DNA of 64,000 nt from Hyphomicrobiales bacterium (lineage in GTDB: Bacteria; Pseudomonadota; Alphaproteobacteria; Rhizobiales; Rhizobiaceae), in contig UBWZ01000019.1 in assembly GCA_900469345.1 (NCBI GenBank), positions 16,641 to 80,640 of the forward strand, read 5' to 3'. Shown piece by piece: positions 35,555 through 44,838 of this stretch. Under the pieces are notes generated by a model. That model searched no databases and was not told the DNA's origin. It saw nothing but the letters and a program-made list of their open reading frames with translations. The number at the start of each line of letters is the position of its first letter. Within the stretch, counting starts at the first letter, position 1. The position numbers were made by a program, and so were the translations under genes.

Positions 35555-36343
35555 ATGAGCGGAACAGTCGAGGGCAAGGTCGCCATCGTGACGGGAGCGG
35601 CCCGCGGAATCGGCGCGGCAATCGCATCGGATCTCGCTTCGAAGGGCGCCCGCGTCGTGCTGGCAGACCTTAATGCCGAAGCAGCGCAGCAGACGGCAGC
35701 AAGGATTGCGGCGGATGGTGGAGACGTGCTTGCGCTTGCCGTCGACGTATCGAGCCGAGTCAGCACCAAAAGCCTGATCGAACAGTCCGTCGCGCATTAC
35801 GGTCGGCTGGACGTCATGTTCAACAATGCCGGCATCAGCCAGACATGCCCCTTCCTCGACGTCACTGAAGAGGATTTCGACCGGATCATGAAGATCAACG
35901 GCCTCGGCGTGCTGATCGGCACCCAGGAGGCGGCCCGCCAGATGATCGCCCAGGGCGGCGGCGGCAAGATCGTCAACACCGCGTCGATTGCCGGAAAGCA
36001 GGGCTACCCGCTGTTTGCGCATTACTGCGCGTCGAAGTTTGCGGTGGTCGCCATCACCCAGGCCGCGGCACGCGCGCTCGCCGAACACAAGATCACCGTC
36101 AATTGCTTCGGGCCGGGGGTCGTTGCGACCGAACTCTGGCAGCAGCTCGATCGGGAATTCATCGAGCATGGCCTGACCGAACGGCCGGACCAGGCGATCA
36201 ACGAGTTCTCGCAGTCCATCCTTCTCGGGCGGGTTTCCGTGCCGAAGGACATCACCGGGGTCACGACGTTCCTGGCGTCGGATGCCTCCGATTACATCAC
36301 CGGGCAAACCGTCATGATTGATGGCGGCATGGTTCTGATCTGA
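35555..36343 (+). CDS. SDR oxidoreductase 1 of the catabolic operon
   Basis: 262 aa. A classical SDR: VTGAARGIGAAIASDLA binds NAD(P), NNAGISQTC follows, and Tyr-Lys are in HYCASKFAV; DLNAEAAQQ suggests an acidic residue after the second strand and NAD preference. Closest relatives in type act as sugar or polyol dehydrogenases. GGGAGGAGA precedes the ATG, and the gene follows the second permease by 23 bp. Confidence 0.9.
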   Translation: MSGTVEGKVAIVTGAARGIGAAIASDLASKGARVVLADLNAEAAQQTAARIAADGGDVLALAVDVSSRVSTKSLIEQSVAHYGRLDVMFNNAGISQTCPFLDVTEEDFDRIMKINGLGVLIGTQEAARQMIAQGGGGKIVNTASIAGKQGYPLFAHYCASKFAVVAITQAAARALAEHKITVNCFGPGVVATELWQQLDREFIEHGLTERPDQAINEFSQSILLGRVSVPKDITGVTTFLASDASDYITGQTVMIDGGMVLI

Positions 36344-36366
36344 GCCAGGAAAAACGGGAGGAAGAT

Positions 36367-37134
36367 ATGGCACGTCTGAGCAACAAAGTGGCGATCGTCA
36401 CCGGCGGGAGTACCGGCATTGGCGAGGCGACCTGCTACCGTTTTGCCGAGGAGGGCGCAAAGGTCGTGATCTTCGACGTGAACGCCGACCAGGGTGCGCG
36501 GGTGTCGGAGGCGATCAAGGCCAAGGGCGGCCAAGCCGTGTTTCACCGTGTCGACGTTTCCAGCGAGGCCGATGTCGCCCCGGCCATGGCGGAGGTGGCA
36601 AAGAGCTTCGGCGCGATCGACGTCCTCGTCAACAATGCGGCTGTCACCGGCGTCAACAAGCTCGCCCATGAAGTGGATGTCGAGGACTGGGACCGCATCT
36701 TCGCGATCAACGTGCGCGGCGTCTTCCTGTGCACCAAGCATGCGGTCGTGCCGATGATGCGGCAAAAAGCGGGGTCCATCGTCAATTTCTCGTCGATCTA
36801 CGGTCTGATCGGCAATGACGACCTGCCGCCCTACCACGCAACCAAGGGCGCGGTGCTTTCGATGACCAAGACCGACGCCGTCTGCTACGCGCCGCACGGT
36901 ATCCGGGTCAACGCCGTCCACCCCGGCTCGACCAAGACACCGCTGTTCATGAAAGCCGGTGAGACCTATCCCGGTGGTCTTGATCATTACCTCGAGATGA
37001 TGAAGTCCAAGCACCCACTGACGCTCGGCGAACCGGTCGACGTCGCCAACTGCGTCCTCTTCCTGGCCTCCGATGAAGCCCGCTTCGTGACCGGCAGCAG
37101 CCTGGTCTGTGACGGCGGCTACACCGCCCAGTAA
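36367..37134 (+). CDS. SDR oxidoreductase 2 of the catabolic operon
   Basis: 255 aa. VTGGSTGIGEATCYRFA for cofactor, NNAAVTGVN, and catalytic YHATK. DVNADQGA after the second strand favours NAD. Clearly distinct from its SDR neighbours rather than a recent duplicate. GGGAGGAAGAT precedes the ATG; 23 bp after SDR 1. Probably oxidises a ring or chain hydroxyl of the imported substrate. Confidence 0.9.
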   Translation: MARLSNKVAIVTGGSTGIGEATCYRFAEEGAKVVIFDVNADQGARVSEAIKAKGGQAVFHRVDVSSEADVAPAMAEVAKSFGAIDVLVNNAAVTGVNKLAHEVDVEDWDRIFAINVRGVFLCTKHAVVPMMRQKAGSIVNFSSIYGLIGNDDLPPYHATKGAVLSMTKTDAVCYAPHGIRVNAVHPGSTKTPLFMKAGETYPGGLDHYLEMMKSKHPLTLGEPVDVANCVLFLASDEARFVTGSSLVCDGGYTAQ

Positions 37135-37153
37135 TCCTTTAAAGGCAAGTGTC

Positions 37154-38227
37154 ATGAAAGCAGTACGCTACTACACCAAGAAAGATATTCGGGTCGAAGA
37201 CGTGCCGGCACCCTCCGGTCCGCTCGGCGACGACATGGTTCTGATCGAGCCGCTCGTCTGCGGCATCTGCGGCACCGACATCCATGAGTACATTGCCGGC
37301 CCGATCGTCACGCCCTCCACCCCGCACGTCTATTCCAACGCCGTGCTGCCGCAGATCCTTGGGCACGAGTTTTCGGCGCGCGTGCTCGAGGTCGGTCGCA
37401 ACGTCACTCACGTCCAGCCCGGCTCGCGGGTCTCGATCCAGCCGCTGATCTCGCCGCGGGACGATTACTACGGACGCCGCGGGCTCTACCACCTCAGCGA
37501 AAAGATGGCCTGCGTCGGCCTTTCCTGGGAATGGGGCGGCATGGGCGAACGGGCCGTGGTCAACGGCTACAACGTCTTTCCGGTCCCGGACACGGTCTCG
37601 GATGTCCAGGCGGCGATGATCGAACCGGCAGCCGTCGCACTCTACGGCGTCGATCGCGGCGGCGTGACCTCCGGCAGCACCGTCCTCGTCTCGGGCGTCG
37701 GCCCGATCGGAGCACTCGTGCTTCTGGCAACCAAGGCGGCCGGCGCCGCCACCATCTTCGTCTCCGAACTCAACGCCAACCGCCGCGCGCTCGCAAAAGA
37801 GCTGGTGCCGGAAGCGATCGTCTTCGACCCGCGCGAGACCGATACGGACGCGCTGTTCCGCGAACACACGGAGGAGGGCGTCGGCGTCGACGTCGCTCTC
37901 GAATGTGTCGGTGCCGAAGCCTCACTCAACCTCTGCGCCAAGGCAGTCCGCCGCCAGGGCACGGTGGTCCAGGTAGGCCTGCATGTGAAGCCTGCCGCCA
38001 TCGACGCGATGCTGTGGGCGCTGAAGGACATCACCGTCGAAGCCACCTGGTGCTATCCGGTGCAGATCTGGCCGCGGATCGCCGCGATGATTGGTTCGGG
38101 CATCTTTCCGGTCGAAAAGATCGTCACCGCCCAGATCTCTCCCGAGGACGTCGTCGACAAGGGGTTTGAAGCGCTGATCGATCCCAAGGCGTCGCACATG
38201 AAGATCCTCGTCAACATGAAGGCCTGA
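37154..38227 (+). CDS. Medium-chain zinc-dependent alcohol dehydrogenase (butanediol/sorbitol dehydrogenase-like)
   Basis: 357 aa. Catalytic zinc ligands are in CGICGTDIHEY and GHEFSARV; the Rossmann motif is VSGVGPIGALVLLA. The loop that in this family usually carries the four structural-zinc cysteines (here SPRDDYYGRRGLYHLSEKMA) retains at most one Cys, so the structural zinc is probably absent. The start is the ATG at 37154, 19 bp after SDR 2. The SDR 3 gene begins two bases past its stop. Confidence 0.88.
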   Translation: MKAVRYYTKKDIRVEDVPAPSGPLGDDMVLIEPLVCGICGTDIHEYIAGPIVTPSTPHVYSNAVLPQILGHEFSARVLEVGRNVTHVQPGSRVSIQPLISPRDDYYGRRGLYHLSEKMACVGLSWEWGGMGERAVVNGYNVFPVPDTVSDVQAAMIEPAAVALYGVDRGGVTSGSTVLVSGVGPIGALVLLATKAAGAATIFVSELNANRRALAKELVPEAIVFDPRETDTDALFREHTEEGVGVDVALECVGAEASLNLCAKAVRRQGTVVQVGLHVKPAAIDAMLWALKDITVEATWCYPVQIWPRIAAMIGSGIFPVEKIVTAQISPEDVVDKGFEALIDPKASHMKILVNMKA

Positions 38228-38229
38228 GC

Positions 38230-38997
38230 ATGGACAATCCGCTTGATCTGACGGGCCGGACCATTCTGGTCACGGGCGCTGCCGGCGGCATCGGACGCGC
38301 GACATGCCTCTATCTGGCTGGCCTTGGCGCCCTGGTTGTCGCGGCTGACCGCGACGGCGCCGTCGATGCCACTAGGGACGAGGTGAGGGCGGCCGGTGGG
38401 CAGGCTGAAAGCCTTGTCTTCGACGTGGCCGAAAAGGCCTCCGTCGACGCTGCCGCCGCCCAGCTCGCGAGGCACCATGGCCCACTGCATGGGATCTTCG
38501 CCAATGCAGGCATGTCCTACGAGCGGGCGGCCCTCGATCACGACGAGGCGGATTGGCGGCGGGTCATGTCCGTCAACCTTGACGGCGTGTTCTGGACCGT
38601 ACAGTCCTTCGCCAGATCGATGGTGGAGGCCGGCAAGGGCGCCATCGTCATGACCGCCTCGATTGCCGGGGTGAAGGCGGTGCGGCCGGAACTGCATGTC
38701 GGCTACGACGTCTCCAAGGCCGGGGTCGCCCACATGTGCCGGGTGCTGGCGGCGGAATGGGCGCGGTCCGGCGTTCGCGTCAACGCGGTCGGCCCGGGCT
38801 ACACCGATACCGCCATGCTGGCGGAGGTCGGCCGCACCCAGCCGGCCGTCATGAAGCAATGGATGGATGACACGCCGGTCGGCCGTCTGGTCAAGCCGGA
38901 AGAGATCGCCGCGGCGGTGGCCTTCCTGCTGTCCGACGCAGCGAGCGGCGTAACCGGCCATCTGCTGATGGTCGACGGCGGCTACTCGATAGCCTGA
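38230..38997 (+). CDS. SDR oxidoreductase 3 of the catabolic operon
   Basis: 255 aa. VTGAAGGIGRATCLYLA, ANAGMSYERAA and catalytic YDVSK are all intact; DRDGAVDA follows the second strand, suggesting NAD. It begins two bases after the medium-chain dehydrogenase stop, so translation is probably coupled. It is the third SDR in the locus, in favour of a substrate with several secondary hydroxyls. Confidence 0.9.
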   Translation: MDNPLDLTGRTILVTGAAGGIGRATCLYLAGLGALVVAADRDGAVDATRDEVRAAGGQAESLVFDVAEKASVDAAAAQLARHHGPLHGIFANAGMSYERAALDHDEADWRRVMSVNLDGVFWTVQSFARSMVEAGKGAIVMTASIAGVKAVRPELHVGYDVSKAGVAHMCRVLAAEWARSGVRVNAVGPGYTDTAMLAEVGRTQPAVMKQWMDDTPVGRLVKPEEIAAAVAFLLSDAASGVTGHLLMVDGGYSIA

Positions 38998-39017
38998 ACT
39001 CCTGAAAGGAAGACAAT

Positions 39018-39302
39018 ATGCACTACATCGTTCACTGCCTGGATCATGACGGCGCCGTCGAGAAGCGGCTTGCACACTACGAGGCGCACAAGGCCTACCT
39101 TGCGAGCGCCGGCATGAAGACCGTGATCTCCGGCCCGCTCACCGCGGACGACAACGAGACGATGATCGGCTCCTGCTTTCTGCTGGAGGCCGACAGCAAG
39201 GATGACGTGATCGCCTTCAACAAGGCCGATCCCTTCACCAAGGCCGGCGTCTGGAAGACGGTCAATATCCATCCCTTCAACAAGCGGGTGGACAACAGAT
39301 GA
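39018..39302 (+). CDS. YciI family protein 1
   Basis: 94 aa. Ferredoxin-like YciI fold: HYIVHCLDHDGAVEKRL, the His in YEAHKAYL, ISGPL and FNKADPFTKAGVWKTVNIHP. YciI proteins carry a conserved His-Asp dyad, and one member, TftG of the 2,4,5-T pathway, removes HCl from chlorohydroxyquinol. GAAAGGAAGA precedes the ATG; the stop overlaps the next gene by four bases. A role as lyase or isomerase on a ring intermediate is plausible but inferred. Confidence 0.85.
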   Translation: MHYIVHCLDHDGAVEKRLAHYEAHKAYLASAGMKTVISGPLTADDNETMIGSCFLLEADSKDDVIAFNKADPFTKAGVWKTVNIHPFNKRVDNR

Positions 39303-40312
39303 GCACGATCGAGGAAAAGCCGGTCATCGCGGCGCTTGTCGGCCTCGGCTGGTGGGGCAAGAAGATGGCGACCCTCGTCAATGGCGGTGGTGCCGAGATG
39401 CACTTCGTGCGCGGCATCGACCCTGATGCGGCGGCGGAAAGTTTCGCCGACCAGGCTGGGTTGCAGTTTTCCACCCGCATCGAGGACGCGCTGTCGGATC
39501 CGAATATCGAAGCCGTCGTGCTGGCGACCCCGCATGCGCTCCATCAGCAGCAGATCGCTCAGGCGGTCGCAGCCGGCAAGCACGTGTTCTGCGAAAAGCC
39601 GCTCGACCTGACGCGTGCCGGTGCCGAGGCCTCGGTGGAGCTGTGCCGGCGTGCCGGTGTCGTTCTCGGCATGGGCCACGAGCGGCGCTTTGAACCGCCG
39701 ATTGCCGAGATCCTGCGGGCGGCGGAGGACGGCAGGCTCGGACGCCTGCTGCAGATCGAGGCCAATTTCAGCCACGACAAGTTCCTCAGCCTTGACCCGA
39801 CAAACTGGCGGCTGAAGGCCGACCAGGCGCCGGCGGGCGGGATGACCGCCACGGGCATTCACCTGACCGATCTTGCGGTGAAGCTGATGGGGCCGGCAAG
39901 GGACGTACGCGTGTCCTGCGAAAACCTCGCCTCGGAAATTCCGGCCGGCGACACGATGAGCGCCCATATCCGCTTCGAGCGGGGCGGCACGGCCTATGTC
40001 TCGGCAACGCTCGCCACCCCTTTCATCTCCCGCTTTGCCGTCTTCGGCACGCTCGGATGGATCGAGGTACGCGACAGGGCGCATGTGGAATCGCCCGACG
40101 GTTGGGTCGTGACGGAAGGCTGGAAGGGTAAGCCGATCACCGTCCGGGAAGTGCCGCCGGCCGAACCGGTACGCGACAACCTGCGTGCCTTTGCCCGCGC
40201 CGTTAGGGGCGCCGAGCCCTATCCGATCACCGGCGAAGACATGATCAACAACATCGCCCTGCTGGAAGCCATTGTTCGCTCTGCGAAAACCGGCACCCTG
40301 GAAACGCTTTGA
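39299..40312 (+). CDS. Gfo/Idh/MocA family oxidoreductase
   Basis: 337 aa. N-terminal Rossmann domain with GLGWWGKKMATLVNGGG and the family signature HVFCEKPLDLT, followed by the alpha/beta C-terminal domain; GMTATGIHLTD supplies the catalytic His region. Members oxidise inositols, glucosides or sugar derivatives, commonly to 3-keto forms, or act on amines. It overlaps the YciI gene by ATGA. Together with the SDRs this gives the operon an inositol- or glycoside-like redox character. Confidence 0.92.
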   Translation: MSTIEEKPVIAALVGLGWWGKKMATLVNGGGAEMHFVRGIDPDAAAESFADQAGLQFSTRIEDALSDPNIEAVVLATPHALHQQQIAQAVAAGKHVFCEKPLDLTRAGAEASVELCRRAGVVLGMGHERRFEPPIAEILRAAEDGRLGRLLQIEANFSHDKFLSLDPTNWRLKADQAPAGGMTATGIHLTDLAVKLMGPARDVRVSCENLASEIPAGDTMSAHIRFERGGTAYVSATLATPFISRFAVFGTLGWIEVRDRAHVESPDGWVVTEGWKGKPITVREVPPAEPVRDNLRAFARAVRGAEPYPITGEDMINNIALLEAIVRSAKTGTLETL

Positions 40313-40324
40313 GGAGGAGACGTC

Positions 40325-41308
40325 ATGAAGGCTTTGGTTTTTGAGGCACCCGAAAAGCCGGTCATCGTCGATGCGGCGATGCCCGAGATCTCGCCCGACG
40401 AAGTGCTGGTGCGCACGCGGGCGGTCGGCATCTGCCATTCCGACTACGAACTTCTGGCCGGACGGTACATCATCCCGATCTCCTACCCGGTCACGCCGGG
40501 CCACGAATGGAGCGGCGAGATCGTCGAGGTCGGGCGCAACGTCAAGGCCTTCCACAAGGGCGATCGCGTTGTCGGCGAATGCGTGGTGAGGACGCCCGAG
40601 CGCCTGCATCACTTCGGCTTTTCGCTGAGCGGTGCCGACCGCGAATTCTTCGCCGTCAATCCGGCCTGGCTGCACAAGCTGCCGGACGCCGTCGACGACA
40701 AGAAGGCAGCCCTGATCGAGCCCTTCACCTGCGGCTATTACGCCGTGCTGCGGTCCGGCGGCACGAATGCCAGCGAAACCGTCGTCGTCTCCGGCGGCGG
40801 CACGATCGGTCTTGTCTCGGCAGCGGCTGCGATCGGCATGGGCGCCCGCGTGGTCGTGGTCGATCCGCTGCAGGCGCGCCGCGACGTCGCGCTGCGTCTC
40901 GGTGCCGACGTCGCCATCGATCCGACCGACGGCGGGGCAGCCGACAAGATCCGCGAACTGACCCGCGGCGAGGGCGCCGACCTGGTGATCGAAGCGTCCG
41001 GCCACGATGCTTCGCTGGCGGCAACCTTCGATTACGCCCGCGAAGAGGGGCGCGTTTCCATGGTCGGTATCAATATCGGCCGCAAGGTACCGGTGGTGCT
41101 CGGCCAGATCCAGATGAAGAACCTGACCGTAAGAGGATGCATCGGTTCGCCGGGCGTCTGGCCGTCCGCGATCCGCTTCCTGGAGCGGACGGGGCTCGAC
41201 CTTTCACCGATCCAGACCCATGATTTCGCCCTGACGGACGCCGTCGATGCCTTCGCCTTCGGGCAGGATCCGACCAAGAGCATCAAGATAACCCTTTTGA
41301 ATGGATGA
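40325..41308 (+). CDS. Medium-chain alcohol dehydrogenase, threonine/sorbitol dehydrogenase-like, short form
   Basis: 327 aa. Catalytic zinc ligands in GICHSDYE and PGHEWSGE; the Rossmann motif is VSGGGTIGLVSAA. The structural zinc loop is missing (GECVVRTPERLHHFGFSLSG has no Cys cluster). A single-step keto- or alcohol-oxidation of a sugar-like compound is expected. GAGGAGGAGA precedes the ATG. The next gene starts five bases after its stop (a start upstream of this stop is also possible). Confidence 0.88.
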   Translation: MKALVFEAPEKPVIVDAAMPEISPDEVLVRTRAVGICHSDYELLAGRYIIPISYPVTPGHEWSGEIVEVGRNVKAFHKGDRVVGECVVRTPERLHHFGFSLSGADREFFAVNPAWLHKLPDAVDDKKAALIEPFTCGYYAVLRSGGTNASETVVVSGGGTIGLVSAAAAIGMGARVVVVDPLQARRDVALRLGADVAIDPTDGGAADKIRELTRGEGADLVIEASGHDASLAATFDYAREEGRVSMVGINIGRKVPVVLGQIQMKNLTVRGCIGSPGVWPSAIRFLERTGLDLSPIQTHDFALTDAVDAFAFGQDPTKSIKITLLNG

Positions 41309-41312
41309 CCTT

Positions 41313-42374
41313 ATGACAAAGCACGCATTGATCGTCGGAGCGACCGGCATCAGCGGTAGCAATCTTGCCGAACACCTTCTCTCGCTGGGACAGGACTGGG
41401 AGGTCTCCGGTCTGTCGCGGTCGGTGAGCCCCCTGTCGGGGGTCCGCACGCTGCAGTGCGATCTCACTGATGCGGCGTCGGTCAGCCAGGCGCTCGCCAC
41501 CACAAGCCCGAGCCACATCTTCATCACCGCCTGGGCGCGCCAGGAGACCGAGGCCGAAAACATCCGCGTCAACGGCGGCATGGTGCGCAACGTTCTGGAT
41601 GCGACGGCGGGCAAGGGCATCCAGCATGTCGCTCTCGTCACCGGCACCAAGCACTATCTCGGACCCTTCGAAGCCTATGCCAAGGCGTCTCCGGAGACCC
41701 CCTTCCGCGAGGAGCAGGAGCGTCTGTCCTACGAGAACTTCTACTATGTGCAGGAGGACGAGGTGTTCTCCGCTGCCGATCGGGAAGGCTTTACCTGGTC
41801 CGTGCATCGGCCGCATACGCTGATCGGCTACGCTGTTGGCAATGCCATGAACATGGCGGCGACGCTCGCCATCTACGCCTCGATTTGCAAGGAGACCGGC
41901 CGTCCGTTCGTCTTCCCGGGTTCGCCCGAACAGTGGCAGGCCGCAACCGACGTGACCGACGCACGCCTGCTGGCACGCCACCTGACCTGGGCCTCGACGA
42001 CCCCGCAGGCGTCCAACCACGCCTTCAACATCGTCAACGGCGAGGTCTTCCGCTGGAAGTGGCTGTGGCCACGGATTGCCGCCTATTTCGGCATCGAGGC
42101 GGAAGCCTATCCGGGTCACCCGCAGCCGCTGGAAGTGTCGATGGCCGATGCGGCGCCGATCTGGGATACGATCGTTCGCCGCGAAGGTCTGGCGCAGAAC
42201 CCGCTCAGCCGCGTCGCCTCGTTCTGGCATTCCGATGCCGATCTCGGCCGCCAGGTCGAGACCTTTAACGACATGGGGCGTAGCCGCAGGCTTGGTTTCC
42301 TGGACTATCAGGATACCACCCAGTCCTTCACGGATGCTTTCGACCGGCTGCGCGCCGACCGCATCATCCCCTGA
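41313..42374 (+). CDS. SDR of the PRISE (progesterone 5-beta-reductase / iridoid-synthase-like) type
   Basis: 353 aa. HALIVGATGISGSNLAEHLL is the extended-SDR cofactor loop, then DLTDAASVSQAL, the PRISE-typical VALVTGTKHYLG, and Tyr in YENFYYVQEDEVF; no YxxxK, as expected for the PRISE group, whose plant relatives reduce enones. In bacteria these are of unknown role. Start: ATG at 41313 (family N-terminus) or ATG 41301 inside the previous gene. Its enone reductase character would suit an aromatic or enone intermediate. Confidence 0.82.
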   Translation: MTKHALIVGATGISGSNLAEHLLSLGQDWEVSGLSRSVSPLSGVRTLQCDLTDAASVSQALATTSPSHIFITAWARQETEAENIRVNGGMVRNVLDATAGKGIQHVALVTGTKHYLGPFEAYAKASPETPFREEQERLSYENFYYVQEDEVFSAADREGFTWSVHRPHTLIGYAVGNAMNMAATLAIYASICKETGRPFVFPGSPEQWQAATDVTDARLLARHLTWASTTPQASNHAFNIVNGEVFRWKWLWPRIAAYFGIEAEAYPGHPQPLEVSMADAAPIWDTIVRREGLAQNPLSRVASFWHSDADLGRQVETFNDMGRSRRLGFLDYQDTTQSFTDAFDRLRADRIIP

Positions 42375-42390
42375 CGCCAAGGAGGCCCGC

Positions 42391-43275
42391 ATGAACGAGG
42401 ACGTCGCCAGGACAGTGGCAGAGATCGGTTACTTCACCGAGGACAATTCGGTGGAGACCGTCAACGCGCGCATGGGCCCATCGGTCGATCCGCGTCTCGG
42501 CAAGGTCATGGCGTGCCTCGTCAAGCACCTGCACGCCTTTGCGCGGGAGGCCGAACTGACCCAGGACGAGTGGGAGTATGCGGTCGGCTTTCTGACCCGC
42601 ACCGGGCAGATCTGTACGCAGGAACGGCAGGAGTTCATCCTCCTGTCGGATACGCTCGGATTGTCGATGCTGGTCGATGCGATCAACAACCGGAGGCCGA
42701 AGGGCGCGACGGAAAATACCGTCTTCGGGCCCTTCCACGTGGAGGGCGCGCCGGTGCGCGCCATGGGAGATGCCATCTCGTTCGACGGCAAGGGCGAGAG
42801 CTGCCTTTTCGGTGGCCGGGTGACGGATCTAAAAGGGCGGCCGGTCGAAGGCGCCCGCATCGATGTCTGGTCGGACAACGCGGACGGCTATTACGACGTC
42901 CAGCAGCCCGACATCCAGCCCAAATGGAACAACCGTGGCGTCTTCATCACCGGTGCCGACGGGCACTACAGTTTCGTCGGCATCAAGCCGGTCTCCTATC
43001 CGATCCCCGATGACGGGCCTGTGGGAGACATGCTGGCGCATCTCGGGCGGCATCCCTATCGCCCGGCGCACATGCATTACATGATCCGCGCCGAGGGCTT
43101 CCAGAAGCTCGTCACCCACACCTTCGTCGAGGGCGATCCGTACCTGGTGTCGGATGCCGTGTTCGGGGTGAAGCGGACGCTGGTCGCGCCCTTCGCGCGG
43201 GTCGACGACGGCGGCGAGACGATGTGGCGATCCGACTTCGACTTCGTGCTCGCCCGGCCCGACGAGACAAGATAG
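42391..43275 (+). CDS. Intradiol ring-cleavage dioxygenase, hydroxyquinol 1,2-dioxygenase type
   Basis: 294 aa. An N-terminal helical catechol-dioxygenase domain (PRLGKVMACLVKHLHAFARE, then FLTRTGQICTQERQEFILLS) precedes the beta-sandwich catalytic domain. Fe(III) ligands: Tyr168 (or Tyr167), Tyr203 (VSYPIPDDGP), His227 and His229 (RPAHMHYMI). The spacing from Tyr203 to both His (24 and 26 residues) matches the known hydroxyquinol enzyme. It cleaves 1,2,4-trihydroxybenzene to maleylacetate, and the reductase for that product is next. AAGGAGG precedes the ATG. Confidence 0.9.
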   Translation: MNEDVARTVAEIGYFTEDNSVETVNARMGPSVDPRLGKVMACLVKHLHAFAREAELTQDEWEYAVGFLTRTGQICTQERQEFILLSDTLGLSMLVDAINNRRPKGATENTVFGPFHVEGAPVRAMGDAISFDGKGESCLFGGRVTDLKGRPVEGARIDVWSDNADGYYDVQQPDIQPKWNNRGVFITGADGHYSFVGIKPVSYPIPDDGPVGDMLAHLGRHPYRPAHMHYMIRAEGFQKLVTHTFVEGDPYLVSDAVFGVKRTLVAPFARVDDGGETMWRSDFDFVLARPDETR

Positions 43276-43285
43276 GAGCCCGGTT

Positions 43286-44353
43286 TTGGAAGATTTCACC
43301 TATAACGGAAATCCGGGGCGCGTGATCTTCGGCAGCGGCACGATCTCGCAGCTCGCCGACGAAGCCGAGCGGCTGGCCGTGAAGCGCGTCCTGGTTCTCT
43401 CCACTCCGGAACAGGCCGATCAGGCTGAAGAGATCGCCCGGCACCTGGGCGATCGGATCGCCGGGCTCTATGCCGGCGCGACCATGCATACGCCGGTCGA
43501 AGTGACGACCGAAGCCATGCGAGATGTCGAAAAACTGCGTGCCGATGCCGTCCTGTCCGTCGGCGGCGGCTCTACGACCGGGCTCGGCAAGGCCATCGCC
43601 TTTCGCACCGACCTGCCGCAGATCGTGGTGCCCACCACCTATGCGGGGTCGGAGGCGACGCCGATCCTCGGCGAGACCGAAAACGGTCGTAAGGTCACCA
43701 AGTCCGATCCGCGCATCCTGCCGGAAGTGATCGTCTACGATGTCGATCTGACGCTCTCTCTGCCCGTCGCAATGTCGGTGACCAGCGGCATCAATGCCAT
43801 CGCCCATGCGGTCGAGGCGCTCTATGCGCGTCAGGCAAACCCGATCGTCTCGATGATGGCGGAGGCCGGCATCACGGCGCTGGCGCGTGCCCTGCCGCAG
43901 ATCAAGACCGATGCGAAGGACAGGGCTGCTCGCGCCGATGCACTCTACGGTGCGTGGCTTTGCGGCGTCTGTCTCGGATCCGTCGGCATGGCGCTGCACC
44001 ACAAGCTCTGCCACACGCTGGGCGGCATGTTCAACCTGCCGCACGCGCCCATGCACACCGCCGTGCTTCCCCACGCGGTTGCGTACAACCAGTCCTCCGC
44101 TCCGGACGCGATGGCGCGGGTGGCGAAGGCGCTGGGCGTCGACAATGCCTCAACGGGCCTGTTCGATCTCGCGCACGGCCTTGGCGCGGAAATGTCCCTC
44201 GTTGCGCTCGGCATGCCCGCAGACGGCGTGTCGGACGCCGTCGAGGAGGCGATGGCGAACGCCTACTGGAACCCGCGTCCGCTGGAGCGCCCGTCACTGG
44301 AGCAACTGCTGAGCCGTGCGGCAAGGGGCGAGCGGCCCCTGGACGGCGGCTGA
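43286..44353 (+). CDS. Maleylacetate reductase (iron-containing alcohol dehydrogenase family)
   Basis: 355 aa. Reduces maleylacetate to 3-oxoadipate with NAD(P)H. Features: FTYNGNPGRVIFGSGT start, cofactor loop SVGGGSTTGLGKAIA, PTTYAGSEATPILGETE and the metal region HHKLCHTLGGMFNLPHAPMH, all typical of MacA/TftE. It begins with TTG, with AGGAG eight bases upstream and the correct family N-terminus. It follows the dioxygenase by ten bases, and the exporter begins one base after its stop. Confidence 0.93.
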   Translation: MEDFTYNGNPGRVIFGSGTISQLADEAERLAVKRVLVLSTPEQADQAEEIARHLGDRIAGLYAGATMHTPVEVTTEAMRDVEKLRADAVLSVGGGSTTGLGKAIAFRTDLPQIVVPTTYAGSEATPILGETENGRKVTKSDPRILPEVIVYDVDLTLSLPVAMSVTSGINAIAHAVEALYARQANPIVSMMAEAGITALARALPQIKTDAKDRAARADALYGAWLCGVCLGSVGMALHHKLCHTLGGMFNLPHAPMHTAVLPHAVAYNQSSAPDAMARVAKALGVDNASTGLFDLAHGLGAEMSLVALGMPADGVSDAVEEAMANAYWNPRPLERPSLEQLLSRAARGERPLDGG

Positions 44354-44354
44354 C

Positions 44355-44822
44355 ATGGATAGCTGGGGGCAGGGTGTCATCGCCGCGGCGGCGGCCGCCG
44401 CGGTTCTGGCCGGCATGGCGCAGGCGACGCAGGCGGTCTACAACAATGCCGTCGCAAAGGCGATCGGCGGAACGCTTCCGGCAGCGCTCGTCTCGATGAT
44501 CGTCGCGGCGGTGATCCTTGCCTGCGTCATGCTTGTCCGCCAGGTACCGTTTCCGGGCCTTGGCCTGCTCAAGGCATCGGCGCCCTATCCCCTTTTCGTC
44601 GGCGGCCTCTGCGGATCGGTCATCCTGATGGCGGTGCTGTTCGCCGTGCCGACGCTTGGCAGTGCGTCGGTCATCGTCCTGTTCATTCTCGGGCAGCTGC
44701 TGGCATCTGTCGTTCTCGATCATTTCGGCACCATGGGAATTGCCGTCCACCCCGTTTCGCTGCTGCGCCTCGGCGGGGTCGCGCTGGTGCTCTGCGGTGC
44801 CGTGCTTGTCATCAGGGGCTAA
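44355..44822 (+). CDS. DMT-superfamily (DUF606/YdcZ-like) small transporter
   Basis: 155 aa, five hydrophobic spans. The motif MAQATQAVYNNAVAKAIGGT and later GGLCGSVILMAVLFAVPTLG fit the YdcZ half-size DMT transporters, which probably work as dimers. It starts one base after the maleylacetate reductase stop, so it belongs to the same operon and could export or import a pathway intermediate. Confidence 0.82.
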   Translation: MDSWGQGVIAAAAAAAVLAGMAQATQAVYNNAVAKAIGGTLPAALVSMIVAAVILACVMLVRQVPFPGLGLLKASAPYPLFVGGLCGSVILMAVLFAVPTLGSASVIVLFILGQLLASVVLDHFGTMGIAVHPVSLLRLGGVALVLCGAVLVIRG

Positions 44823-44838
44823 AGCCAGGGAGAGACCC

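Noticed and set aside
39095..41005. 636-codon minus-strand open frame across the YciI, Gfo/Idh and dehydrogenase genes
   Set aside because: Antisense to three clear plus-strand genes; no motifs recognised.
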